Shown here in pieces: positions 1-12,483 of a stretch of DNA of 64,000 nt. The notes under the pieces are model-generated. The model made no database searches. It was given only the letters and a program-made list of their open reading frames with translations, and had not been told where the DNA came from. Position numbers and translations under genes: made by a program. The DNA is from Parus major (Eukaryota; Chordata; Aves; Passeriformes; Paridae), in the NCBI RefSeq assembly GCF_001522545.3, contig NC_031783.1, positions 6,287,433 to 6,351,432 on the forward strand, given 5' to 3'. The stretch's first letter is position 1. The number at the start of each line of letters is the position of its first letter.

Positions 1-742
1 TTGGAGTTTTTTGGTTTGTTTTTTTTTTGTTTGTTTTTAAACCTAGCTGACATGTGACATATCTAAGAGAAGCACTAGAAAATAGTGTTTATCTATTTAT
101 TAATAATATGCATACAAAGAATTATTTATGCAATTGGCCATTCTAATTTGTAACTGTGGAAAAGTCTGACCTCCTTCCCACATAATTCTAATTCACTCTT
201 CATACTTCTAACAACCATGGCATCAGTCTCCTTCTAAATTAAAATGCATGCATTTCTCATTAAGTTACTGCTGTTGAATCTTTCCATGTTTAATCACAGA
301 TAGAAGTCATTAGCTGAGTTGCTTAACCTAGCAAAGCAAAAGTCTGAATAAACTAACACATGGTATATAAATACAAAGAGATTCATTATTCATTTAAACA
401 TTTTCTATATCAAGTAATATCATGGAGCTACAGTCCCATTTCCCAGAAAAATCAGAGATCCTGTAGTAATCTTTTCTGTCTAGTCTAGAGAGATTAACAG
501 TTAATTAGAACATGAATGTTTGATTAACATTTTCTTAAACTCTTGTTAAAAAGCCAAGTTGTCAACTAGCTAACACGGCTGTGAGTTTAGCACATTTAAA
601 AAAAAAACGGGGGGAAAGTGTTATAGTAATCTGTGTCTTCAAGAGATTTTAATGTGCCCCTATAAACTGTGCTGCTGCAACCTATTTTTAGGTAAAAATT
701 TAAGACCTAGAACATTCAATAAATCTCAAAGACTGTGAATCA

Positions 743-801
743 TATATATATATATACATATATACATATATGTATATATACACATATACATATATATATA
801 T
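743..801. repeat. (TA)n/(CATA)n microsatellite
   Basis: About 60 bases consist almost only of alternating TA and CATA/TGTA units, and much of the tract is self-complementary. Such tracts are length-polymorphic. The small open frame starting inside it (735-974) is a by-product of the repeat. Confidence 0.9.
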
Positions 802-3253
802 GTAGGATGCCTGCCTCTAGAGAGGTCAGCAGGAGTCAAGCCAGAACCTTTAACAGGGGTATTGGAGGCTTCTCCCCCCACAGGCAGAACAAAGTGCATT
901 CTGTTACCGTCCCTCCAGACACAGGAGACTCAGAATGTACCTGGAGGGTCATAAAGTGTGCACCTATCCTGTAGCTTAATTCCACCTAATGATTATGGCC
1001 AAGGGCTTGTCACTGTTGAAGACATGACTTGGTCTGTTTTGAAAACAGATTTGCACAGATCACACACACCTGGTAAGTGGGGGTACTCTCCCAGTTCCCA
1101 GACCATGGTAGTGGTGGATCCCAAAGGGAACTCCAGTCACTGCACATAATCCTCTGGGTGATGTTTTCTCCTCTCACATCTTTTCATTTTGCGTCTGTCC
1201 CCACTCCAGACTCTCATGATGCAAACATGGCTGGAATATAGCTGAGTTATTTCAAGTTTCTGTAGGAGCAAATCACTAAAGTTTTTTCACAGAGAAGCCT
1301 GGATACCTTTAACACTTGGCACAAGGTAGATAGAGGCAAGCTTGCTGTTATAGGACATGGAAATTGGAAATTTCTGTTAAATTAGTTTATGTAGAAAACC
1401 CAGATATCATCTGTACTTGAATGGGTCACAACATACACAGTCTTCCATGCTGTGAGGAGAAAAGAGCATTTGAAGAGCTTTTGAAGAGTTCTGCCAGCAT
1501 TGCTTTGCAAAGCTGTGATGATTCCAGCCATTGGTACAGTTCATGTGACTCCTTTAGCTCACAAAAGAACTGTTCATAAAGAACACATCAACAGCAGAAA
1601 ATGCGGGTGTTGTAGAAGGTATTTTCCAGAAGACACGGATCTTTGTGAGGGAACACCAATTGAAAAGCCTAACAAAAATTCCCATTTATAATAATAAGGT
1701 TGCTGATTGAATTTTAAAGCTGTGCACTAAGCTGATTCAGCAACAACCAAGAAAGCTGAGCCAAGAAGGATTTAAGCTGCCAAGTTCTTGATCTCTAATT
1801 CTGCTGTTAAGTGTATCTAGTAATTTGGTGTCCTAATTACAGCTCTTTCCCTTTTTTTAATAGGCACTCCTCTGCATATTGGAAGGAAGACATGAAGCAA
1901 AAACTGTGAGGAAGTGCAAATGTAGTATCTACAAAGAGTGTAAGTGCCTTAGGTGCATTGGCATGACAAAGCCCCTTTAGAATTTACTTGGATATTAAAA
2001 GAGGACGAAAAAAAACACATTTAGAACACAATTATGTTTAGTCTGCCCTGAAAGGTGTGCAACAGAGTAGGAGCAAGCTTCCTCCTACAAAAGAGTTTCA
2101 TTTTCACAAAAAAAAAAAAGAAAAAAAAGAAGCTAGTTGAAACATTTGATGTTTCAACCGTGTATAGTTTCTGTGTACACCAGACTAGGATGGCTGGCTG
2201 CATAGTAAATGTAGCTAAGTGTTTCAAGCTGACTCATCCATGCTGCTAAGGAATCTCTTTGTTGTACCTTTACTTAAACACAGCTCCAAGGTTTCTGTTG
2301 GCAGCTGGGATTCAGAAAGCACTGCATATGCCATCTGAAGAAGCATCGTGTTTAGCATCTCTAACTGAACAAAACTGGGCCACAAGCAGTGACCTGGACA
2401 GTGCAGAACTGAATAAAAAACCTACTGCTGCTCAGTCAAACAAGCTTTGAATTCTTTCTACTATTCGCACAGCCACCATTACCTTAGCCTCACAAAGTCA
2501 GAGCAAAGTTTTTGGTTAAGGCAAAGGAAAAAGGAGGGGGGAAGAAAGACAGAAAGAAAAAACAGGTTTAAATATGGTTTTCACTGTAATAGCCTCTCAT
2601 GACTTCCACTCATGGATTTTCCTGTTCAGTACAGTAATATGAGTGTGGGCCTTGGTTTCTGTCACTGGATGCTGCTGTGTAGACAGTGACAGGTGGTGGT
2701 GTTTATTTTTTATTAGAGTATGTACTATGTAATCAGAATACAAATGTAGATTTGGGGTTGCTTCAGTGGAAGGATAGGTTTGGAGGAAAGCAGAAGACAA
2801 AATTCAAATCTCTAAAACTGCATACATGGCCAATAGTAATCTAATACAATAGTAAAGGGGATTCTACGAGAACACATGAAAAGCTTTCACAATCTTGCTG
2901 TTAATCTTCTAAAAATGTGAAAATCTCTGTTTTATTTTAAAACAGTGCAGGCAAACATTCCTCTTTTATCACCCTTCTGCCATGCACAAAATTTCATGCA
3001 AGGAAAGAAGCCAGCTTATTTGAGGTAACACAACCAGCCTACACTGGAACAAAAGTGTTTCTGCCAGGTCTGCAGAGATGGGAACTAAAGTAAAGAAAAG
3101 GAACTCTGGCTACACACTGACACTCCAGCAAACAGAAGTAACTATTACTACATAAAATAGAAATATGAGATCAAAATAATCACACTAGTCACATCCCTAT
3201 CCAGATATCTGATAACAAGGTCCAAGAGAAGTCACACACCACATAAAGCTAAA

Positions 3254-3279
3254 CTGTTCACAGTGATAACTGTGAACAG
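3254..3279. repeat. Perfect 11-bp inverted repeat, 4-nt loop
   Basis: CTGTTCACAGT, a GATA loop, then ACTGTGAACAG: both arms match perfectly. The arms resemble a steroid-receptor-like half-site (TGTTC/GAACA) but the spacing is not that of a canonical response element. Function unknown. Confidence 0.85.
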
Positions 3280-6200
3280 ATCTAAATTGTGCCCTAGTAA
3301 TACCTTTCATGTTTGAATACCTACATGTTTTCTTAATTTTTCTGTTAAAAAAAAGAAGTGTACCTAAATCTGGAAGACTATTCCCATAATCCCTTCATGT
3401 CTGATATCCTATATGCCACCTGAAGCTACAGTCTTTCCATACAGTGCTTCAACAACAAGTAAAATTGTGAGGAACAATGTTTGGAAAAATCCCCACAAGT
3501 TTCTGGGGTGATACTGACATTGCCTCCCAGTGCTCTATATTCTCCTTTAGCTTTTAAAGCATTTTTCTTGTCCTTCAGATATTCTGATCTCTGTTTTTCT
3601 TGCTAATATTATTGCCATAGAGTCCTTGACTCTTTAGAAGAGTAAACGAATTAAGGGAGTTGCCCTGTGTTCATACATGTTACTTAACTGCTCTCCTATC
3701 AGCAGCATTCACTGTAAGTCCTGTTACTCAGTTTGCCATATCCCACAAGTCCCAATACAGCACGTTGTCCTTGCCAGCACTCACCCAGTGCCATGGCCAG
3801 CTGCCAAAATGGGAAGAGCTATAGTGTCTAACTCTGGACAGTGTAGGCTATCTAGAATATCCATCATTAGTATAGCTGCAATAATGAGTCATAGCAGAGA
3901 AGCTTCACAGGAAACTCCAGTAGATATGAGATTCTTCAAAAAACAAAGAGGTTTCTAAAATGGAGAGCAGGTATTCAGAGGGAGGTGTAAGAGCATCTAG
4001 ACAATAGATAGGGAAAGAAAAGAATGTCTCATTCTATTTTAAGGATTATATATTTTCCCACATAGCACAGTGAATCTGATTTCTTACAGCAATTAATATA
4101 AGCTTCAAAGAATATGCACTTCCAGTTCTGGAATTCTGAAATGCAGTGGAAGGAAAAAACTGAAATATTTCCTACAAAAGTTGCCTTGCAGGGAGTAACT
4201 GCTGACGGAAGACCTCACCATAAGGAATACCATATAGATTTTCTTTTACAGAAAAGTGCAGTGCTGTTTCGAAGCCCTGTACATTCACCCTGGGGAATCT
4301 GCAGAGCACTTTGTACTGTAAGAAAGATATCTTGTCATTAATGACTAATGACTAGTGGGTAATCATGCAGCAGAGTCTCTTTATCTGACAGGGCTGCACA
4401 CATGGATGACTTGCAGCACAATTACCCTACTGTGGTTGCTAGGTGGCAAAAGTAGTGCCGAGAAAACCTCTGATTCTGACAGCATCTGTAAACTGTTTTG
4501 TAGGAACAGCTTTACCACCATATAAATTCTGTAACAAAGGATTTTCTAAACTAGAGCTATTCCAAACAAAAGCACCACAAAAATCACATTTATACTGAAC
4601 TTTTGACATATACAACTGAACCCACATTTCTCAGGATAAAAATTTATAAAAACAGAATTTTCTAAAAGCTAAGTCAACAAAACAGCTAGATCACTAGAGA
4701 AAAGGCTGTTCTGATCCTTCCACAGTTTACTGGCACTCAAAACTCTGCCCTCCCAGGACAGACTTGACACTGCTCAAATAAGCATTGCAGCTAATGAAAC
4801 AAGGATGTAAAATTTTACTTGCAAAATAGTCAAGCACCAATGCCAGCTTCTTGTGCACTGCTCACAATGTAGATTTAACACCTTGGTCTTCAAACACCCC
4901 CATCCTTAAGGATTTGCATATGTTGGTAGCTCCCTAGATTCACACCCTAAACTCTCTGACCCTTGCAGCTTTGTGGCCTTCTTTCAGGAAGTGTGCTCCT
5001 CACATAGTGACCAGTGCATCCTCTACCACTTCAAATTTCCATTTCATACCCTCTTCATCTCTGCTTCCCCTGTCTAAACTGGTCACAGAATGCTACGAAC
5101 AATTAAAATGTAGCAAAAAGCACATACTCTGACATTTAGGATTTGACACAGAATAATCCAGCTATAGTAGCAAATTCAGCCCAAATTATGTCCAGCTGTA
5201 GATACTCAGACAGAAAGTACACCTAATCCTAATAAAGAGAAAAAAAATCTTTGACACTTAAAACAATGGAAGTAAAAGGAAAAAGGGAAAGTTACATAAA
5301 GTTGCAGGAATCTGAAGGAGAGTGAAGGCCTTTGAACAAACACTATCAGAACAGATTATGGCTGAGTTTGTAGTATAGTGAGTAATTTCTGGTATTCAGG
5401 AAATTAATCTGAAGATCTTAATTGCAACTCAAACAATTACTCATAATCAGACTGCTGTAATAGTCTTCCCTACCAGTAGATAAAACAGCTCCTTCAAGTA
5501 TTTTATATTGCCTCTGTTGAATGTCCTGATTACTCTGGTGCAATATTACTATGCAGGGTTTCACAGATTGTGTTTACTCCCAGGAAAACAGGAGTAAACA
5601 ACTATATCCAGGCAAAATTTACCAGGAAACTTGTAGAAAAAAAATTACGACCAGAGTTATCAAGAGACTAGATGAAGCTGTCTGAATTGATTTGTCAGTT
5701 TGGGCTTAGGTTTTTAGATTATTTCCATCTTCCCTTTTTACATCACTGAAACCCCTATTTTGTCTCTAAACCACCCCTAGCTTCTCTCCTAACACCAGGC
5801 AGTTAGTCCTAAAGTGGAGTAGCAAATGTTTCATTAGATTTCTATTCTGGGTAGGTATCAGCCATGTAGTGTTTTCTGGTTTCCCCAAGAGCTGACACTT
5901 CCAGTTTGAACTGTTCACTGTGATTTGTTTTCAGAAGTGCTCCTAAAATTCAAAGCTAAGTCAGGCAAATTGGCACAAATGTTGAGATAACAAGGGATTT
6001 ATTTTTCTCTTTGTTATAGTAAGGAAGGTTCAAACTAGGCTTTATCTGGAGAGATGTTTCACTGCAGTGCAATCGGTCACAGTCAATGCAATGCACTGGG
6101 GGACACTTTGATTTGTATCATTGCTCTTTCACTGTTTCAAAAAGCACTTGCTGTAAAAAGTAGGACTACGGTGATCAAGTCTAATAAGTCTCTTAAGAAG

Positions 6201-7750
6201 TTACTCATTTGACTACTCCGTCTCAAAACAATCCTACTCCAATTTGAATGTCTACTTCTACGTGAACATAGCTCAAATACACTGTAAAGCATATGGACCA
6301 AATTCAACTCTGTACACTGAAGAGGTAAAAAAAAAAGTGTAAACACAAATTTGCAATCTAAACAGTTTTTCTTTAGGTTCCCCCACCTAACACATCCAAT
6401 ACATGTCTTGAAGACAGGAAATATGGCTCAAATAAGGGAAGCAGTAAACAAGGAGAGGGCTAAAAATCTGGTAGATGTTCAAAGCCATTTTTTGTTTATT
6501 TGATCAAATTCACTTAAAATTGTAAACTTGAAAAAGAAAGCTTCAGTTCCAGTGTACAGGATGGAGTACTTACTTATCCATATCTCCGAATCAGCCAAGA
6601 TCTAACAAGATCCATACATAAACGCTGAAGACTCCTTTACAGGTGGATTTTTTAATACCTGGAAGAAAGAGTTTACTTAATAAAATTAGTTCATGTGACC
6701 AACTCTTCCAGAAAGTTGTTAAATCACTCCATTTTACATGAAAAGTTTCTTCATTAATTAAAGAAAATGAAAAGCCCAACCACACACATACTGGTTAGCA
6801 ATGTCATCTTTTAAGACAATTTGTATATTTTGGTCCCTGCCCCTCCGGACTATCTGCAGACTATGAAAGCATAGTTGCTAAGCCTGTGTTTATCTAGTCT
6901 TCCATTTTTGCAGTCCTTCAGCTTCCTACTAAGAAGCCAGTCAGAAGCTGATTGCAGACTATTTGTCCTAAAAAAAGAGACTGCATTTTTGCCACAGGCA
7001 AAGCATATTCTGGGCCACACTAGATGACAGAAGAAAATAAGAGCACGCTAGGTTCATCCAGAGTAGGAAAAGGCTGTTACACACAGGAACACAAAATATG
7101 TGGGATTTTATCCACGGATGAGAGAGGGAGTGAAAAAAAAACTTTTTTGCCTCTGTTCCCAGTCTTGCAACAGGGAACAGCTTTGTTGTAAATCTCTTTG
7201 TGGCAAAGTTAAATTGAAGGAAATGCTGAGCCACTCTAACAAATGTGCTTTCCAAATGTATATCAAGGAATCTATTTTTCAGCATAAAAGAGTTACCTCT
7301 AGTGCCAAGCAAACACTGTTCCTGTAAGTGGAGTTTGCTACACTGCCAGATCTTTCAACTAGGAAACCATCACCTCTCCTGTCTGCTACTGATTGGGCCT
7401 GCAGCCTAATTACAGAGCAACATTTGAATTTGCTAAAACCTGTCTGGTGTCAAGTTTAAAATAACATGTTTTAAAATGACTGTTGGATGCTAATTAATAA
7501 CCTGTAAGGATGGGGAACTGCACCCAGATCCACAGAGTAAGCCTGCGATGCTGGCACTTTCTTCAGATGTTTTTTCTCAGAAGGCTTCACAACCGTGGCA
7601 GAGAGCTTTAGAAATAACTGCTGCACAAAGGAAATGCTTTGTACCTTGTTCATCAGCTTTCAGGTACAAAATCAGCCTCCAAAGCATGAGACAAAGATGT
7701 TCAACACAGCAAATTCATCTTCTTCCATATTTTGAAGCTGTGGAAGTGAA

Positions 7751-7776
7751 TAGGAGATAGCTGCAGCTATCTCCTA
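7751..7776. repeat. 26-bp perfect palindrome without spacer
   Basis: The left half TAGGAGATAGCTG is followed immediately by its exact reverse complement, centred on CTGCAG. It lies in intergenic sequence with no recognisable mobile element around it. It could be a cruciform-prone site, a dimeric binding site or a relic of an inverted duplication. Confidence 0.9.
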
Positions 7777-10700
7777 GTATTGCAGCAAAATAAAGATTAT
7801 ACTTTTCATTGTGAATATGATATATAGCACTGTTTTCACCTTTTATCATCTATGGCGTTACATATAAAAGCTGTCTTTTCAGGGCAGAATGCAAGGCATC
7901 CAGGCAGAACCACCTCTTGTCCCAGTTTACGTTCTATGCCAAAAAAGGGCTACAGCCTTCAGAATCCTAAATTAAAGCTTACACTCAAATGGGTTTTAAA
8001 CAATCAATTTTCCCTAGCCTGGATTCACAGTCTCTCATCATGAAGCACCACTTACAGCACTAATCAGAATTACAGAATGCATCTTTCAATTATGCTGTCA
8101 TATAAAAACTATCTTTTGAGGATTTTCTTTTAAATAGGTGTGGTGGGTATTCCTAGCACTAATGCAGAAGTGGATTGATTCTACTATTCAGATATACAGT
8201 GCGTCTATTCTTACACTAATCTTAAAAGTGCTTTTACATTTCATGAGTCACACCCATAATTACAAATAGCTGAGTACAAAACCCAACCGACACTTTCTTA
8301 AGCAGAAGGCTAAGGAAAGCTGGTAGGGTTCCACAACAGAAGAATGCAAGAAAAGCTTTGAGGACATGTACAGCATGCTCCGGTAGAGGAAGCAAATCCT
8401 CGTTTAGTATTACCCTGAGGTTTTGCAAAACTTAAAAAAATTTAAACTTTGACCTGTACAAACTCTTCATATACTTTCATTTTCTTTTCATGCACAGAGC
8501 TGGATTAATAATTTCTCATGCTTTTTTTTCCAAGTGAAATAAGAAAACATAAAACCTGCTCAAGTTGCTGGAGAAGGTCAACTTGGTCCCATTTTCTCTG
8601 TGTATGTGCTCTCCAATGACCTGTAAGCAAAGGTGCAAGATATCATTTAGACCTCCTCAAACAGACAGCAGCAGTTTGTCCTCTTTATTAATCCCCCTCT
8701 AGACCTACAAAAGTGTTCTGTGTGGTCTCTTTCCCTGATAAACTTTCTAGAGGGCACAATGGCTACCAAACACATTTGGCACCAAGGAGTGCTACAGAAC
8801 AACATATGTTCTGTAATGGAACATATTATAGGTGTAATATGCATCTGCTGCATATTCGCTGTCCTTCCAAGTGCAAATGGATGGAGCACATGGTTTATTT
8901 TACTGGTCACCATTTTGGAAGTAACACAACATATGCCCCTAATTAAAGGAACAAATATTGACAATAATTGTTCAAAATTTAAGCATAATGAATATACAAA
9001 GAATATACTTAGAGGGCGCAGGATATAACTGACAGAAGGAAACCCCAAAAATAAGTACTTTTAAAATAGCCATGTTAGCAGACACAAGTGTGTGATGTGA
9101 ATTTACAACAACGGAAACAATTTATTTCTAACAAAAAAAAATAAATACAGACATATCTTAATCTGGTCATTTATTTCTCTGACAGTGGTATAGTCCCTGA
9201 AGACAAACAAAATAATCTCTGTAATTAGTAACACTTAAAATCAAAACTGCTGGAAACTATGCTTGGGTCAGAATAGCTCCAGGAGAGAGCCAGATGACTG
9301 TGACAATGGCAACTACAACTGCCCCCAGAATTCTTCTGTGGATAAATCCCAGTGAAACCTTATAAGCACATATAATGGTTTACTCTTGAGTGCTTGTGAT
9401 ATGAAAACATCAAAGCAGAAGTGTGTGCTTTAAACCATAGTATACATTTGGAAAATTGTCAAATCTGTTAATGTAAATTATGAATATTGAAGAAGAAATT
9501 TTATTGATAACCTTGTAATTATTTTCCAAGGAAAAGTACCTCCTGCAGTAGCATGTTGCATGTTCACAGTTGTACATTACTTGTGCACAACTAAGGAGCA
9601 GCAGTAAATAAATAAATAAGAGAAAACTCTTATTTTTTCATCCTTAGCACAGCTGAAAACCATATTACTCAATGGCCTTAACTGAGTATGCTTCAGCAGC
9701 TCCTGGTGAAGAACACATGGGGTTCTTTGCTCCCCATGGGTGGATCAGAGATCATTACACCCTTGCCCCTGCTAAAACCCTTAAGGGTTAACTGGGGATG
9801 GGTGAAGGTGGGAAAGTAAGAGGAGCTTTTAAGTGATTTTGAAGAATTAACAGCTCTGTACTTTCTTCACAGCAGGCTAGAAATTTCCCTTCCAAGTCTG
9901 TGCAGAGCAACCAGCCCATTTACAAAGATAAGAAACTGATGTGAATGAACCTGCTTTGTTCTCTTTGCCATATACTAAATATGAGATGCAAAATGTCTAT
10001 TAAAACTTTCTCAAAGGCAAAAAGTTTTCAAATTATACCAAAAGAGAATTCCATTCTTCACTTAAGATAAGATTATTGCAGCTATTACTGGATGGCTTTC
10101 ACCAGTCAGCTTTGTTGTAATTGCATTCATGGTTTTTGTACAAAAGGGCATGACCCTTCTCACTGAAATGGATTGGGACACTTGGAGTGGAGACTCCATC
10201 CATGGTTATGTAAGTAAAACAGGCATCTCTGGAGAGATTAAAGTGTCAAAATGAGATTTAGACATCTTATTAAAGTACTGGCCCAAAGGCTACCTCTGCA
10301 TCTGCTCAGCTGACAGAAGGTTACTGCCATGGCCAGTACTTTGCCAGACAATCCAGACCATTAGTTACCAACAGTGAAAGAAACCCAGTATCTGTGCTTA
10401 TTCCTCCCCTTCTTTCAAGAAAGATTATGAGCTTTTAAGGTTTAGTAGTGTTTTATCATCTTTTCTATGGTGGTTGATGCATACAGACAGTAGAAACTGA
10501 TCCTGCACTACACTTATTAGATCCAAAGCTTAAACAGTTAATCTTACATTAAACAATGACTTTTATAAAAAATATTCTTAACTGGCTGTGGTATCTCAGA
10601 TATTCCATTACACCATACATTTTTGATTAAACAAGCTGCAGGATGGTGTGCTTGGGGCAGTGTATACCACGAAACAGCTGCTCTGCTAATGCTGCAAACT

Positions 10701-11867
10701 GGCTAGATAAGATTTGGGAGCAGTCCAGAGTTATCTGTCATCTTAGGAAGGTCTCCTGACACACCTACATATATGAAGGGGGCAGTATAGTTCCCAGGTA
10801 AAAGATAACCTGTGTCTGGATGGCTCAGAGTGTAAGTAGAGTAGGTGAGGCATCCATGTGGGTACTGGGCCATATTTAGCTATCCACTGAAAGAGAATAG
10901 AAAGAGACCATGCACGTTTTTTCATACTTATGGTGGACACTGCATCTGTGGAAGGAAATATTAGTTTTACTCAATAGAAAATTTTAGTGTTGTGTTGGTT
11001 TTGGTTAGAATAGAGAAAGTTTTCCTCGTAGTAGCTACTGTAGGACTATGTTTTGGATCTTCCTTGAAAGCAGGGTTCATAATTAAAAGTGAATAACAAA
11101 ATAGTCATTTGATTCTCTCCCCCATCCTGCAAATGGGCAGCTTGTTCACTGACTGGGGGTAAATCACCAGATAAACTGTGTTGTAAAACAAGTTTTTCTC
11201 TAAGTCATGGTGACTTCCAAACTTAATCTTCTGTCACAGTCTATTCCCTGAAAACTAATTTTGCCAGACTTCAGATGAACCTAAAATAAGTTGGAATCTG
11301 TGTTACCAGTAACTATACCTCATCAGAGGAGTCGCAATATTCTTTTTTACACCAGTGATGACTAACTTCAGCCGACAGGTGACAAACCCCTGTATTGGGC
11401 TATTTCCTAACTGCAGCACCATGGCATGAATTACCAAATATAATGGGTATACTGGGAATGAGACTTCACTGCAGGTTTGAGGCAGACACCCGCAGGCGCT
11501 GTCTGCTCGGGGCCACGGACGGAGGGGCCCGTTAGGGCCGTCAGAGCTAACTAACACTGTGGCGGCTCAGGCGTGGCCTCCGCTAACGGCGCCCTTGTCC
11601 TGTTGCCGCCCGGTGAACCGATAAGGCGCTTCTTGCGGGGTCACGGAGGTGTCCGAGGGGTTTTATCCCAGCGGGGCTGGGGAGGAGAGCGCTGGAGCTG
11701 GGTCAGCGATGTCCAACACCCTCACCCCGTGGCGGGGGCGGCTGTGCCCTCACGCGCTCGCCTGGACTCCTCTCGGGGCCCAGGGCTGAGGGCGGAGCCG
11801 GCGAGGGGAAGGAGCGCGGCCCTTCAAAGGAGCCCTTCAGTACAGCCTCGGCTTCCGCGATCCGCCA

Positions 11868-12300
11868 AGCAGCGTCTGGAAAACGTGTCCTATGGAAAGT
11901 GGCTGAGGGAGCTGGGTTTGTTTAGTCCTAACGAGGCTCATGATGGACCTCATCACTCTCTACAACTGTCTGAAAGAAGGTGGTAGTGGGCTGGGGGCCG
12001 CTGTCCTCTGCCGTACCCACAGTGAAGGGACCAGAGGAAAAGGCTTTAAGCTGAGACGGGGGCTGTTCGGCTAGTCGGCAATGGAATAGGGAGGTGGTGG
12101 CGGTGACACTACCTCTGGTGGTGGTTAGGAGGAAGAGGCGTCTAGATGTGGCTCTGGCTGATGTGGTTTAGAGGTGATTGTGATGGTGCTAGGTTGACGG
12201 CTCGACTGGACGGTATTAAAGATCTCCTCCAACCTCAGTGATTCCACTATTCCATGCTTCTATGATTCTCTGGCTCCGTGATTTTGCTCTGTGATTCCGT
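11868..12300 (+). mobile_element. CR1 LINE fragment, 3' end, + orientation
   Basis: The segment follows the avian CR1 3' end in order: a TGAGGGAGCTGGGTTTGTTTAG-like block, GACCTCATCACTCTCTACAAC, CTGAAAGAAGGTGGTAGTG, then AGATGTGGCTCTGGCTGATG, GGTTGACGGCTCGACTGGACG and CTCCTCCAACCTCAGTGATTC. It ends in a degenerate tail of ATTCTATG-like units (12239-12298). It is 5'-truncated, as most CR1 copies are, and has internal losses relative to my recollection of the consensus. It ends about 100 bases upstream of the putative SNN CCAAT box. Confidence 0.85.
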
Positions 12301-12398
12301 TCTCACCCCTCGCGGGGCGGGACCCACCGTGGCAGTCACGGGAAGGGAGGGAAGGGCCGCGGGGGCCCCGCCCGTCAGCTGTTGCTGCCCGGGCCCCG

Positions 12399-12437
12399 AT
12401 TGGCGCCGCGCGGCGCCGCCCGGCCCCCGGTATAAGG
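12399..12437 (+). promoter_or_regulatory. SNN: Putative SNN core promoter (inverted CCAAT, GC palindrome, TATA-like)
   Basis: ATTGG at 12399-12403 is an inverted CCAAT box. A 16-bp perfect palindrome, GGCGCCGCGCGGCGCC, follows at 12402-12417, then TATAAGG at 12431. Spacing would place transcription start near 12455-12465. Assignment to SNN is inferred from strand and position; no transcript evidence is available here. Confidence 0.55.
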
Positions 12438-12454
12438 CGGCGGCGCGGGCAGGG

Positions 12455-12483
12455 AAGGAGCTGCCGCGGCCGCGGCGAGGCCG
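12455..12483 (+). other. SNN: Putative SNN non-coding exon 1
   Basis: A start about 25-30 bases after the TATA-like element and a donor-like CCG|GTGGGT at 12483/12484 define a short 5'UTR exon. SNN in other vertebrates has a non-coding first exon and an intact ORF in the next exon, which fits. Both ends are guesses; other GT donors exist downstream in the island. Confidence 0.35.

Larger units (their letters stand above)
1..11480. other. Intergenic region upstream of SNN, no gene recognised
   Basis: This is AT-rich, unique-looking sequence. Open frames are short (at most 133 codons), overlap on both strands, lack recognisable domains and show no splice-linked continuation. In the human locus LITAF lies on this side of SNN, but no exon resembling its C-terminal cysteine-rich domain is visible. 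Local structures worth listing (a TA/CA microsatellite, an 11-bp hairpin and a 26-bp palindrome) have their own entries. A non-coding RNA cannot be excluded from sequence alone. Confidence 0.6.

Noticed and set aside
9776..9789. AACCCTTAAGGGTT palindrome.
   Set aside because: Fourteen bases without context; expected by chance in a window of this size.
11573..11986. 137-codon + strand frame in the distal GC-rich block.
   Set aside because: It runs into the CR1 fragment and is Arg/Gly/Ser-rich; composition explains it.
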